Origin: an uncultured Flavobacteriales bacterium
GTDB taxonomy: Bacteria; Bacteroidota; Bacteroidia; Flavobacteriales; BACL11
DNA: 64,000 nucleotides
Direction: 5' to 3'
Assembly: GCA_905478765.1 (NCBI GenBank)
Contig: CAJQJY010000002.1
Coordinates: 60,744-124,743, forward strand
The position numbers and the translations under genes are program-made. The notes under the pieces were generated by a model. It saw nothing but the letters and a program-made list of their open reading frames with translations, was not told the DNA's origin and ran no database searches. Below, piece after piece: positions 37,418-46,029 of this stretch; the first letter of the stretch is position 1, and every line of letters starts with the position of its first letter.

Positions 37418-38172
37418 TATTTTGTTTTAAACTTATTAATTGCATTTCTAGTGAAATCAGATAAAACTAAAGTGCCACTACTTACTGCTCTTTCCATTAA
37501 AAGTGTATCCCAATGCTCAGTTCTTTGCCACATTACTTTTTTTAATCCTTCCATTGCCTCAGGATTAGTATTAGATAGGGTAGTAGCTAGTTTTTCTACT
37601 TCAATATCCATTTGCTCTGCTGAATCAAATATTTCTGTGTACAATCCTTTTTCACGCGCCCATTCTGCATCAAACCATTTAGTTGCGTTTATCGTCATTG
37701 CAGAAAATGCTGAAGTTCCTATTTTACGTTCTACTGCAGGACCAACAACAAAAGGACCAATTCCAATAGCTAATTCTGATAATTTTGCAGATGCAAATTT
37801 GGTTGCAAAACAATAGTCAGTTGCGGAAGCCATACCAACACCACCGCCAACAGCCTTACCCTGCACACGCCCAATAATAAATTTAGGACATTTACGGGCT
37901 GCATTTATCACATTAGCAAATCCTGAAAAGAATTTTTTACCATTTTCTGGAGTATCAATTGCTACTAGTTCATCAAAGGATGCACCAGCACAAAAGGCTC
38001 TTTCTCCCGCACTTTTAAGGATGATTACTTTTATGTTATCATCTTTCCCTGCTTTGGTAATGGTAGAAGCTAATTCTGCTAATATATGACCAGGTAAAGA
38101 GTTAGATTGTGGATGAAAGAACTCAATTGTTCCTATTCCTTTTTCTGTGTTTATTTTTACGTATTCTGTCAT
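37417..38172 (-). CDS. Enoyl-CoA hydratase/isomerase, PaaF-like
   Basis: 251 residues from the ATG at 38172 (MTEYVKIN); the longer frame needs a TTG at 38181. Crotonase fold: ERAFCAGASFDEL forms the first oxyanion-hole strand and GKAVGGGVGMASATDYCFAT the second. In the phenylacetate pathway such an enzyme hydrates 2,3-dehydroadipyl-CoA (PaaF). That assignment rests on its position next to paaZ and on the absence of another PaaF in the cluster; sequence alone gives only the crotonase family. Separated by one base from the arylsulfotransferase-like gene. Confidence 0.8.
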   Translation of the reverse strand: MTEYVKINTEKGIGTIEFFHPQSNSLPGHILAELASTITKAGKDDNIKVIILKSAGERAFCAGASFDELVAIDTPENGKKFFSGFANVINAARKCPKFIIGRVQGKAVGGGVGMASATDYCFATKFASAKLSELAIGIGPFVVGPAVERKIGTSAFSAMTINATKWFDAEWAREKGLYTEIFDSAEQMDIEVEKLATTLSNTNPEAMEGLKKVMWQRTEHWDTLLMERAVSSGTLVLSDFTRNAINKFKTK

Positions 38173-38173
38173 T

Positions 38174-39955
38174 TTATTCAATTATTATTTTTTTCTCCAC
38201 TGTTCCATCATCATAAATGTAAAATAGGGTAGTGTTGGCTTTCTCTTTTGTGTCTTGTCCTAATAAATCAGTAACCTTAATTAGAGTATTACTAGTATTC
38301 TTAACATTTATAATTCCAGTAAGATTATAAGCATTTACAAAGGTTGAATCTGAAATCACACATCCATTAGCATCAGTTACATTAACAGTATATAAACCAG
38401 GCGTTAAATTAACTTGTGGATTAGTTGTCCCTCCATTACTCCAAGCATAAGCATAAGTGGCTGTACCTCCTTGAACGGTAGCAGTAGCTGAACCATCATT
38501 CAATGCAGAAGTCTCATCAGTAGAGGTTATTGAAATACTTAAAGCAGGAGGTTCAGTAATTACAACTGTCTGAAATATCATACAGCCATTTACATCTGTA
38601 ACATCAACTGAATATGATCCTGCAGCTAAGTTTGTAAATGTTCCATTAGTTTGTGATAGTCCTCCACCCAATGAATATTGAAAAGGAGGCACACCACAAG
38701 AAGTAGTTACAATAATACTCCCATCATTATATCCATTACAACTAACATTAGTTGTAGAAACAATTACTGTATGATTACAGTAAATACAACTACTATCATC
38801 AATTGTTGCGAGTGGATTATAATTTGAAGCCAATGAGTCCGTACAACCAAGAATAGGAGTATAAAAGAACCAGTCAAACTTTTGTGCACGATATAAATTT
38901 CCACCATTAGCATACTCTAATTGAAAAACAATTTGATTGTTTGAATCAACTTCAGTAACAATAGAGCCCATGTTTAACAATTGTAAATTTCCAAAATTAA
39001 TAATAGTATTTCCATTTGGTAATCTTTGTGCCCCTCCTATTGATGGAGTATACAAAGAATCAGGATGAATAAATTCCCACACTTTTGTAGCTTCCATTAA
39101 GATAGTGTCTAATTCATATTCAACCGCTCTTGAAACATTATTTCCGCTTGGATAATATTGCCCACTATGATTACCGTTATCATACATCAAATATCTATTG
39201 TTTCCTAAACTTCTTATCGAGTGTTGATGTGTAAAAGGATAATCATTTACGAATGTAAACTCATTTTGAGAACCTCCCCATCTCCAAATAATTTCACCTG
39301 TTGTTCTATGTATCTTTGTTATTTCATCCAATCCTCTACTGGATATAATAAAATGCCCATCAAAATCAATGTCAATTGCATTTGCATGTATAAAATTAAG
39401 ACTTGCACCAGTCCATGGACTCATGTAAGTGTTATCTGTTACATGAAAATGATCCCAACTTTTCCATTCAAAAATCACATTATGATTTGGGTCTAATTCT
39501 TGAATTATTAAGCCTTCAACTGTTGCATTTGGATCTCCTCCTGTTACAACAGTATCCATTGCATAAGGTTGTTCGTCATATGCAATAAGTACATAATTAC
39601 CATTAGCTAAAGCCAAAAAATCATGATTATCTGCAGTATATCCATTTTGGAAATAAACAGAATCTACCTCATTTTGCAGAGAATCCATAATAAACCACCC
39701 ATGAGTTGCTCTATCAAAATAGGATAGTTTGTTATTATAATTAACTTTAAAATCCCACCCCTTCATTGTCCAATTTTCAGAGAATATTTCTGTTCCTGTT
39801 GAGTCAATAATTTTAACAGGTTTAATAGGTTGTCCACCTTTTTGAAAGAATAGATTTCCTGACCAAGCATTATTGGTGTTTATAGTAATATTGTAGTTTG
39901 CTTGACTAAATCCAATTAATGGATAGCAAAAAAAAATGAGTAATAGTTTTTTCAT
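38174..39955 (-). CDS. Secreted arylsulfotransferase-like protein with SprB-type repeats and a sorting-like C-terminus
   Basis: 593 residues. Signal peptide (1-18, ending GFSQ), then an arylsulfotransferase-like beta-propeller region (about 30-375; HANAIDIDFDGHFIISSRG, HRTTGEIIWRWGG, THQHSIRSLGNNRYLMYDNGNH). A GCTDSLASNYNP motif follows near 385, then two SprB-type repeats (about 405-470 and 475-545; VSCNGYNDGSI, LAAGSYSVDVTDVNGC, LTPGLYTVNVTDANGC), and a C-terminal module ending LFYIYDDGTVEKKIIIE. That module recurs in the protein at 61416-62834 and is likely a T9SS-type sorting end. Catalytic activity is not assured. The gene interrupts the paa cluster between paaZ and the paaF-like gene. 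Confidence 0.8.
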   Translation of the reverse strand: MKKLLLIFFCYPLIGFSQANYNITINTNNAWSGNLFFQKGGQPIKPVKIIDSTGTEIFSENWTMKGWDFKVNYNNKLSYFDRATHGWFIMDSLQNEVDSVYFQNGYTADNHDFLALANGNYVLIAYDEQPYAMDTVVTGGDPNATVEGLIIQELDPNHNVIFEWKSWDHFHVTDNTYMSPWTGASLNFIHANAIDIDFDGHFIISSRGLDEITKIHRTTGEIIWRWGGSQNEFTFVNDYPFTHQHSIRSLGNNRYLMYDNGNHSGQYYPSGNNVSRAVEYELDTILMEATKVWEFIHPDSLYTPSIGGAQRLPNGNTIINFGNLQLLNMGSIVTEVDSNNQIVFQLEYANGGNLYRAQKFDWFFYTPILGCTDSLASNYNPLATIDDSSCIYCNHTVIVSTTNVSCNGYNDGSIIVTTSCGVPPFQYSLGGGLSQTNGTFTNLAAGSYSVDVTDVNGCMIFQTVVITEPPALSISITSTDETSALNDGSATATVQGGTATYAYAWSNGGTTNPQVNLTPGLYTVNVTDANGCVISDSTFVNAYNLTGIINVKNTSNTLIKVTDLLGQDTKEKANTTLFYIYDDGTVEKKIIIE

Positions 39956-39964
39956 AATATGAAT

Positions 39965-42013
39965 TTAAGATTGATCCAATTTTCTTACCATAGTTAATAT
40001 AGTAGCTAACATTACTGTTTCTCCTTCATCATCATATACATCAACCAAGAATTTCACAATTCCCTTTGAAAATTCATCATCCTCTCTTTTTTCTTGGCTT
40101 ATTTTTTCTTTTGCAGTAAAGCGTACTCCAATTGTCATTCCTGGGTAAACTGGTTTAGTGAATCTGCATTCATCAATTCCATAGTTTAATAGTACAGGCC
40201 CTTTTGCAGGATCAACAAATAATCCTGCTGCCTTACTCATAATAAAATATCCGTGTGCAACTCGCTCAGTAAAAATAGTACCATCCAATGAATTTTCATC
40301 CATATGGGCATAGAATTTATCTCCTGAAAGTTCTGCAAATTCATTGATATTATCAAGTGTTACTAAATGTTTGTCGGTAATTACTGTATCTCCAATTTCA
40401 ATTTCTTCAAAGTGCTTACGGAAGACATGAGGTCCTTCTGTATTTTGTGCTCCTCCTACTTGATATTGTTTGGTAAGTGCAGAAATAGTTGTTGGGTGTC
40501 CTTGTATGGCAGTTCTTTGTAAATAGTGCTTTATACCTCTAACTCCACCCATTTCTTCACCGCCACCAGCACGACCAGGACCACCGTGAGTTAGTAGTGG
40601 CATAGGAGAACCATGTCCTGTACTTTCCTTACTACAAGCTTCATTTAGCACTAATATTCTACCGTGCATAGAGGCAGCTCCAAGTACAAATTGTTCTGCA
40701 ATTTTCATATCGTTAGTAATGATAGAACAGACCAAAGAACCTTTTCCCATTCTGGCTAATTCAATTGCTTCATCAATAGTTTTATAAGGTAGAATAGTAG
40801 AAACTGGTCCGAAAGCTTCTACATTATGACAATCAGTTTTGTTAAACGGATCATCATTTAAAAATAGGATAGGGGAGATAAATGCTCCTTTATTTTTATC
40901 GGCTCCTGTTACTTCAAATTCTTTCAAACTCCCATAAACAATTTCTTGGCTTTGGGCAAGTTGTAGTACCTTTTCTGTTACTTCAATTTTTTGTTCATTT
41001 CCGGCTAAACTTCCCATTCTTACTCCATCTATTGAAGGGTCTCCAATAGTAGTTTTAGAAAGTCTTTTTCCAAGTGCAATTTGTACATCTTCTACTACTT
41101 TTTCCGGAACAATGATTCTACGAACTGCAGTACATTTTTGACCTGCTTTTACGGTCATTTCTCTTTGAACTTCTTTTATAAAAAGATCAAATTCTGCAGT
41201 TCCTGGAATAGCATCTTCTCCTAAAACTGAACAGTTAAGAGAATCTGCTTCCATGTTGAAAGAAACTGCTTTCTCAATTAATCTTGGATTAGATTTTAAC
41301 ATCATACCAGTTGAAGCAGATCCAGTAAAAGTTACTATATCTCCTGTTTCAACATTATCAATAATTCCTCTAGCACTTCCACAAATTAACTGTAAACTTC
41401 CTTCTGGTAAAATTTTAGAATCTACTATTTCACGAACCATCATTTCGGTAAGGAAACAAGTAATAGTTGCCGGTTTTACAATTGCAGGAACTCCAGCCAT
41501 TAAATTCACAGCAATCTTTTCTAACATTCCCCAAATTGGAAAATTAAAGGCGTTAATGTGTAGAGCAACTCCCTCTCTTGGCATCATAATATGATGCCCG
41601 ATAAAAGTTCCGTTTTTAGATAGAGGAGCCATGTCTCCATCTACATGATATGGTAAGTCAGGAAAGTTTTTTCTTAGAGATGCATTAGCAAAAATATTAC
41701 CAATTCCACCTTCAATATCAATCCAAGAATCTACTTTGGTAGCTCCTGTTTGGGTGCTAAGTGCGTAAAATTTATTTTTTATAGAATGCAAGTGAAGTGC
41801 CAATGCTTTTAACATCAAACCTCTTTCCTGAAAAGTCATTTTTCTTAATTTAGTACCTCCAACTTTTCGTGCATAACTCATCATTTCAGAAAAGTCCAAT
41901 CCTTTTGAAGATGCTCTTCCTATTTCTTTTGCTGTAATTGCATTAAAGAGTGTCGTACCTTCTCCATCTCCTTTAATCCAACTTCCTAGTGCGTAATTTT
42001 CGTAATTTCTCAT
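39965..42013 (-). CDS. paaZ: Bifunctional oxepin-CoA hydrolase / semialdehyde dehydrogenase PaaZ
   Basis: 682 residues from the ATG at 42013 (MRNYENYALGSW), the family N-terminus; 33 further upstream codons are open but overlap another remnant frame. The N-terminal aldehyde dehydrogenase domain (about 1-520) has GSASTGMMLKSN, the catalytic Cys in VKAGQKCTAVRR and NVEAFGPVSTIL. The C-terminal MaoC-like (R)-hydratase domain (about 545-680) has SGDKFYAHMDEN and VAHGYFIMS. PaaZ opens the oxepin-CoA ring and oxidises the semialdehyde formed. Both domains are intact. Confidence 0.94.
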   Translation of the reverse strand: MRNYENYALGSWIKGDGEGTTLFNAITAKEIGRASSKGLDFSEMMSYARKVGGTKLRKMTFQERGLMLKALALHLHSIKNKFYALSTQTGATKVDSWIDIEGGIGNIFANASLRKNFPDLPYHVDGDMAPLSKNGTFIGHHIMMPREGVALHINAFNFPIWGMLEKIAVNLMAGVPAIVKPATITCFLTEMMVREIVDSKILPEGSLQLICGSARGIIDNVETGDIVTFTGSASTGMMLKSNPRLIEKAVSFNMEADSLNCSVLGEDAIPGTAEFDLFIKEVQREMTVKAGQKCTAVRRIIVPEKVVEDVQIALGKRLSKTTIGDPSIDGVRMGSLAGNEQKIEVTEKVLQLAQSQEIVYGSLKEFEVTGADKNKGAFISPILFLNDDPFNKTDCHNVEAFGPVSTILPYKTIDEAIELARMGKGSLVCSIITNDMKIAEQFVLGAASMHGRILVLNEACSKESTGHGSPMPLLTHGGPGRAGGGEEMGGVRGIKHYLQRTAIQGHPTTISALTKQYQVGGAQNTEGPHVFRKHFEEIEIGDTVITDKHLVTLDNINEFAELSGDKFYAHMDENSLDGTIFTERVAHGYFIMSKAAGLFVDPAKGPVLLNYGIDECRFTKPVYPGMTIGVRFTAKEKISQEKREDDEFSKGIVKFLVDVYDDEGETVMLATILTMVRKLDQS

Positions 42014-42023
42014 AGTTAAATGG

Positions 42024-42188
42024 TTAAAAAGCCCGAACATGCTGAATATAGCAGACCATATCCTTAGTGGCGCTTGTACTGATTCTATTGTAGAAATCCA
42101 AAATCCACGCATTGAGATTAAGGAAACCGTCTTCAGTAGAACTCCAATAGATGCGTGTTACTAAAAAGAGGTAAAGTATTTTTTTCAT
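42024..42188 (-). pseudogene. 54-codon remnant: signal peptide joined to the tail of a DUF1566/FISUMP-type protein
   Basis: Translation from the ATG at 42188 gives a 54-residue peptide with a signal-peptide-like start (MKKILYLFLV). It continues straight into YWSSTED, an NAWILDF segment and a C-terminal VRAF. YWSSTE...AW...F...VRAxRxF is the recognisable tail of DUF1566 / Fibrobacter paralogous-domain (TIGR02145) proteins, which are normally far longer, so an internal deletion is likely. Its ATG overlaps the paaY stop (ATGA), so it may still be translated by coupling. It lies in another frame than paaZ, whose start is 11 bases beyond its stop. Alternatively it is a genuine small secreted peptide or a chance resemblance. 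Confidence 0.55.
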
Positions 42189-42778
42189 TTTGTTTTTTTC
42201 CAAGTGTTAAAAGTTATATTTTGTTTTTGTTTTCTATTTCCTTCCATTTCAGATAACGGGTTGCACTCTTTCATTAATGTTCTACATTCTTCTGGCAACT
42301 CTTGGTACAACTCTGTCCCTTTAGTTTTCCAGTTTATCATATTATCAGAAACATCTCCTTTAATTTGTGCAGGATTTCCAACCACAATTTTTCTGTTTGG
42401 AATTTGCATTTCTCCTTTTACAAAACAGAGTGCACCAACAATACATTCATCTCCAACATTAGCATCATCCATCACTACTGCATTCATACCTATTAATGTA
42501 TTTTTTCCAATATTCGCTCCATGAATTATTGCACCATGACCAATGTGTGCGTTTTCTTGTAGTATCACGTCTTTTCCTGGAAAAATATGAATAATACAAT
42601 TATCCTGAACATTGCAACCATCTTCAATAGTTATTTGTCCCCAATCACCTCTTAAACTTGCTCCTGGTCCAATATATACATTTTTTCCGATAATTACATT
42701 GCCAATAATTGTTGCTTCCTTATGTACAAAGGAACTTTTATGTATTACTGGTTTATATCCGTTAAATTCGTAAATCAT
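42185..42778 (-). CDS. paaY: PaaY-like hexapeptide-repeat (gamma-carbonic-anhydrase fold) thioesterase
   Basis: 197 residues of left-handed beta-helix: repeated hexapeptides (ATIIGNVIIGKNVYIGPGASLRGDWGQITI, NAHIGHGAIIHGANIGKNTLIGMNAVV) with the metal-ligand His residues of the gamma-carbonic anhydrase/PaaY group, and a C-terminal helix. PaaY proteins are reported to hydrolyse dead-end CoA thioesters formed from ring-cleavage intermediates. The assignment is supported by position between paaJ and paaZ. The stop overlaps the ATG of the downstream remnant. Confidence 0.88.
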   Translation of the reverse strand: MIYEFNGYKPVIHKSSFVHKEATIIGNVIIGKNVYIGPGASLRGDWGQITIEDGCNVQDNCIIHIFPGKDVILQENAHIGHGAIIHGANIGKNTLIGMNAVVMDDANVGDECIVGALCFVKGEMQIPNRKIVVGNPAQIKGDVSDNMINWKTKGTELYQELPEECRTLMKECNPLSEMEGNRKQKQNITFNTWKKTK

Positions 42779-42796
42779 TAATAGTATTTTAAATTT

Positions 42797-43252
42797 TCAA
42801 CAACAACCATCACTTGTACAACATTCACTTGTTTGTATTTCTTGTTTAGTTTCATCAATACCACAAGCTTCTTTTGCTAAACAATCCGTTAAAGTAGGTT
42901 CTAATATATATTTATCATCTATTAAATTAACAGAATAAACTCCAATTGTATAATCTTGATATTCCATCTCAATTTCTAAATTATCTAAATCTTCTTTAAT
43001 TAATGATTCTGCTTTTTTAATTATTGCAGATAATTTATAGCATGATAATCTATGATCATAGTCATCTGAAGTCCATAATTGAAAAGTTATTTTAGAGTCT
43101 TTTCTCATTACCCCACCACAATCCATAAAGTGTTTGGTTTTTACACCCATTTCAGTAATATGAAAATAAGCTGGAATTTTTATTCCATTTTCAATTATAA
43201 ATGATAAATTACTTCTATTTTCTAAACTGTTTTTAAATTCTTGTAATGTCAT
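42797..43252 (-). CDS. DUF6428-like protein with Cys-rich C-terminus
   Basis: 151 residues from the ATG at 43252 (MTLQEFKN), one base after the paaJ stop; a longer frame from 43267 would overlap paaJ. The body resembles DUF6428 (IPAYFHITEMGVKTKHFMDCGG, FQLWTSDDYDHRL), a family I associate with arsenic-resistance gene neighbourhoods. The last residues, SECCTSDGCC, form a Cys cluster that could bind a soft metal or metalloid. Why it sits inside a phenylacetate operon is unclear; no ars genes are visible nearby. Confidence 0.75.
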   Translation of the reverse strand: MTLQEFKNSLENRSNLSFIIENGIKIPAYFHITEMGVKTKHFMDCGGVMRKDSKITFQLWTSDDYDHRLSCYKLSAIIKKAESLIKEDLDNLEIEMEYQDYTIGVYSVNLIDDKYILEPTLTDCLAKEACGIDETKQEIQTSECCTSDGCC

Positions 43253-43253
43253 T

Positions 43254-44453
43254 TTATACTCTTTCAATTATTGTCGCATAACCTTGACCAACACCAATAC
43301 ACATAGTGACTAAGGCATATCGTTTATTTTGTTTTTTAAGTTCAATAGCAGCAGTTTGCAAAATTCTTGTACCACTTACTCCAAGTGGGTGTCCTAAGGC
43401 AATAGCACCTCCATTTGGATTGATTCTTGGGTCATTATCTTTAAGTCCCCATTCACGAATACAAGCGAGTGCTTGAGCGGAAAAAGCTTCATTTAGTTCA
43501 ATAATATGCATGTCTTCCATTGTTAAGCCTGCTCTTTCAAGGGCTTTGTTGGATGCCATTACGGGTCCTATTCCCATAATTCTAGGCTCAACACCTACCA
43601 CAGATGAACATACAATTTTTGCAAGAGGAGTAAGGTTATTTTCTTCTACTCCTTTTTCAGACGCTAAGAGCATTGCAGCTGCTCCATCATTTAATCCTGA
43701 AGCATTTCCTGCAGTAACTGTTCCTCCATCTTTTTTGAAAGCGGTTCTTAATTTTCCTAAAACTTCTAATGAGGTATCTCCCTTTATAAATTCATCATGT
43801 TTAAATATAATGGGGTCACTTTTTCTTTGTGGAATTTCAACTGGGATTATTTCCTCTGCTAATCTTCCTGAACATTGTGCTTTTGAAGCTTTTATTTGTG
43901 AGTTGTAAGCAAACTGATCTTGGTCCTCACGTGAGATATTGTATTTTTTTGCTAGGTTTTCAGCCGTATTTCCCATTCCATCTACTCCATATAACTCCTT
44001 CATTTTTGGGTTTACAAATCGCCAACCGAAAGAAGAATCGTGCATTTGAGCATCTCTACCAAAAGGCTTTGAAACTTTTGAAATTACCCAAGGTCCTCTT
44101 GTCATGTTTTCTACTCCTCCTGCAATAAACAAATCTCCATCACCAGCTGCTATAGCTCTGTGTGCATGAATTACGGATGACATCCCTGAAGAACATAAAC
44201 GATTAACCGTTTCTCCAGGAACTGTGAATGGTAATCCTGCAAGCAGTAACGACATACGGGCAACATTCCTGTTGTCTTCTCCAGCTTGATTGGCACAACC
44301 TAAAATAACATCATCAATTTTGCTAGAATCTATTCCTGTTCTTTTCAAAAGTTCTCTGATTGGAATTGCTCCCAAATCATCAGTTCTCACCTCCTTTAAA
44401 GTCCCTCCAAAGTTTCCAATAGGAGTTCTTACTGCATCAATAATATATGTCAT
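43254..44453 (-). CDS. paaJ: 3-oxoadipyl-CoA thiolase (PaaJ/PcaF type)
   Basis: 399 residues. Thiolase fold with active-site Cys87 in NRLCSSGMSSV, NEAFSAQALAC, His in GHPLGVSGTRI and the second Cys in TMCIGVGQG. The strings RTPIGNFGGTLKEVRTDDLGA and NGGAIALGHPLG are typical of PcaF/PaaJ. It performs thiolysis of 3-oxoadipyl-CoA to succinyl-CoA and acetyl-CoA, and of the earlier 3-oxo-5,6-dehydrosuberyl-CoA. Placed between paaI and the DUF6428 gene with 1-3 base gaps. Confidence 0.93.
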   Translation of the reverse strand: MTYIIDAVRTPIGNFGGTLKEVRTDDLGAIPIRELLKRTGIDSSKIDDVILGCANQAGEDNRNVARMSLLLAGLPFTVPGETVNRLCSSGMSSVIHAHRAIAAGDGDLFIAGGVENMTRGPWVISKVSKPFGRDAQMHDSSFGWRFVNPKMKELYGVDGMGNTAENLAKKYNISREDQDQFAYNSQIKASKAQCSGRLAEEIIPVEIPQRKSDPIIFKHDEFIKGDTSLEVLGKLRTAFKKDGGTVTAGNASGLNDGAAAMLLASEKGVEENNLTPLAKIVCSSVVGVEPRIMGIGPVMASNKALERAGLTMEDMHIIELNEAFSAQALACIREWGLKDNDPRINPNGGAIALGHPLGVSGTRILQTAAIELKKQNKRYALVTMCIGVGQGYATIIERV

Positions 44454-44456
44454 AAT

Positions 44457-44876
44457 TTAATTTTCAGGAAACCACTCTTTTCCAGTACGATAAACTGTAC
44501 CTTTAAAATGAGCAACTTCTTGGTTATCTTGGTTAGTAATTGTAATATAATACAAAGTAGTTTTACTACTTTTATTCATCTCTTTACTGGTAGCAATTAA
44601 GATATCACCACTTGCTATTTTTTTAGTGTGTGAAATAGAGGTTTCAATAGAAACAGCTTGAATTCCATCCGCATTTGCAGCAAAAGCCAAGCAGCTATCT
44701 GCTAGTGAGTAAGAAATTCCACCATGCGCAATTTTAAAGCCATTAGTCATTTCATCTTTTACAGTCATTTTCAACTTACAAAGACCTTCAGTAATTTCCA
44801 AAACTTCAATGCCTAGCCACTGGCTAAAAGCATCTCCACTTATCATTTTATCTACTACTTTTTTTGCTAAATTCAT
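44457..44876 (-). CDS. paaI: Hydroxyphenylacetyl-CoA thioesterase PaaI
   Basis: 139 residues, hot-dog fold. The conserved NGFKIAHGGISYSLADSCLAFAAN region holds the Asn/His/Gly-Gly and Asp residues of the PaaI active site. It releases CoA from aberrant phenylacetate intermediates to rescue the CoA pool. It overlaps the upstream paaH stop by 29 bases, which argues for tight cotranslation. Confidence 0.92.
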   Translation of the reverse strand: MNLAKKVVDKMISGDAFSQWLGIEVLEITEGLCKLKMTVKDEMTNGFKIAHGGISYSLADSCLAFAANADGIQAVSIETSISHTKKIASGDILIATSKEMNKSSKTTLYYITITNQDNQEVAHFKGTVYRTGKEWFPEN

Positions 44877-46026
44877 TCTGGTAAAAAGTTTTATTAGTTG
44901 CTACCATTTGTCTTAATAATGGAGAAGGTCTGTATCTGTCTTCACCATATTCAGCTTGTAAATCCTCTAATTGTTTTAATACATTTTCTAAGCCAATTTC
45001 ATCCGCCCAAGTGAGTAATCCTTTAGGATAATTTACTCCTTTAGTCATAGCCAAATCAATATCTTCCTTTGTTGCAATATTTAGGAAAAGAGCATCAGTA
45101 GCTTCATTAATTAGCATGGATAATACACGCCATAAAATTACTTTTCCTAATATTCTGTCTTCATTTGCTTGTGGAATCCCAGTGGAGTAATCATAATAAC
45201 CTCTTCCTGATTTTCTTCCTAAGTATCCTGCTTCCATCATTCTTTTCTGTGTGAAAGAAGGCTTGTATCTAGGGTCAAAATAGAATGCAGTAAATACAGT
45301 TTCAGTAACCGTATAGTTGATGTCATTTCCAATATAGTCCATGAGTTGGAAAGGTCCCATGCGGAAACCTCCAAGTTCACGCATTACCCAGTCAATAGTA
45401 GCAAAATCCGCTATACCTTCTTCATAAATCCTTAGTGCTTCACCATAAAATGGGCGAGCTACTCGATTTACAATAAATCCTGGAGTATCTTTTGCAATAA
45501 CCGTTACTTTGTTCCAGGAATCAATAATTGTTTTTGCTTTAGACAAAGTGCTTTTTGAAGTTTGAACTGCAGGAATAATTTCAACTAAAGGCATTAATGG
45601 TGCAGGGTTAAAAAAGTGAATTCCTACAACTCGTTCTGCTTTTTTTAAGGCACTAGCAATCGATGCGATAGATAGGGAAGAGGTGTTGGATGCTATTATA
45701 CAATCCTCATCAACCAAACTTTCAATTTCAGCAAATACCTTTTGTTTTATGTCCAAATTCTCAATGATAGCTTCAATAACTAATTTGCTTCCCGAAACTT
45801 CTTTTATCTCTTTTGTGAAATTAATTCTTTCTAGAATTTCTTCATTTTCTTGTTGGGTAATTCTTCCCTTCTCAACTAGGCGGTTAAGTATTTTTTTTAA
45901 TTTACTTTCAGCACTTTCTATTGCTCCATCAAAAGAGTCATAAAGGCATACTTCATGTCCGTTTGTAGCAGCAATCTGAGCAATTCCTGCTCCCATTGTT
46001 CCTGCCCCAATTACACTTATTTTCAT
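44848..46026 (-). CDS. paaH: 3-hydroxyacyl-CoA dehydrogenase PaaH
   Basis: 392 residues. Rossmann domain with GAGTMGAGIAQ (residues 7-17), IEAIIENLDIKQKVFAEIE, catalytic-region SNTSSLSI and HFFNPAPLMPLVEI, and a duplicated C-terminal helical domain (NRVARPFYGEALRIYEEG, MDYIGNDINYTVTE, GYLGRKSGRGYYDY). It oxidises 3-hydroxyadipyl-CoA with NAD. The 29-base overlap with paaI and the 3-base gap to paaG place it in the core operon. Confidence 0.93.
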   Translation of the reverse strand: MKISVIGAGTMGAGIAQIAATNGHEVCLYDSFDGAIESAESKLKKILNRLVEKGRITQQENEEILERINFTKEIKEVSGSKLVIEAIIENLDIKQKVFAEIESLVDEDCIIASNTSSLSIASIASALKKAERVVGIHFFNPAPLMPLVEIIPAVQTSKSTLSKAKTIIDSWNKVTVIAKDTPGFIVNRVARPFYGEALRIYEEGIADFATIDWVMRELGGFRMGPFQLMDYIGNDINYTVTETVFTAFYFDPRYKPSFTQKRMMEAGYLGRKSGRGYYDYSTGIPQANEDRILGKVILWRVLSMLINEATDALFLNIATKEDIDLAMTKGVNYPKGLLTWADEIGLENVLKQLEDLQAEYGEDRYRPSPLLRQMVATNKTFYQNEFSKKSSR

Positions 46027-46029
46027 TAT

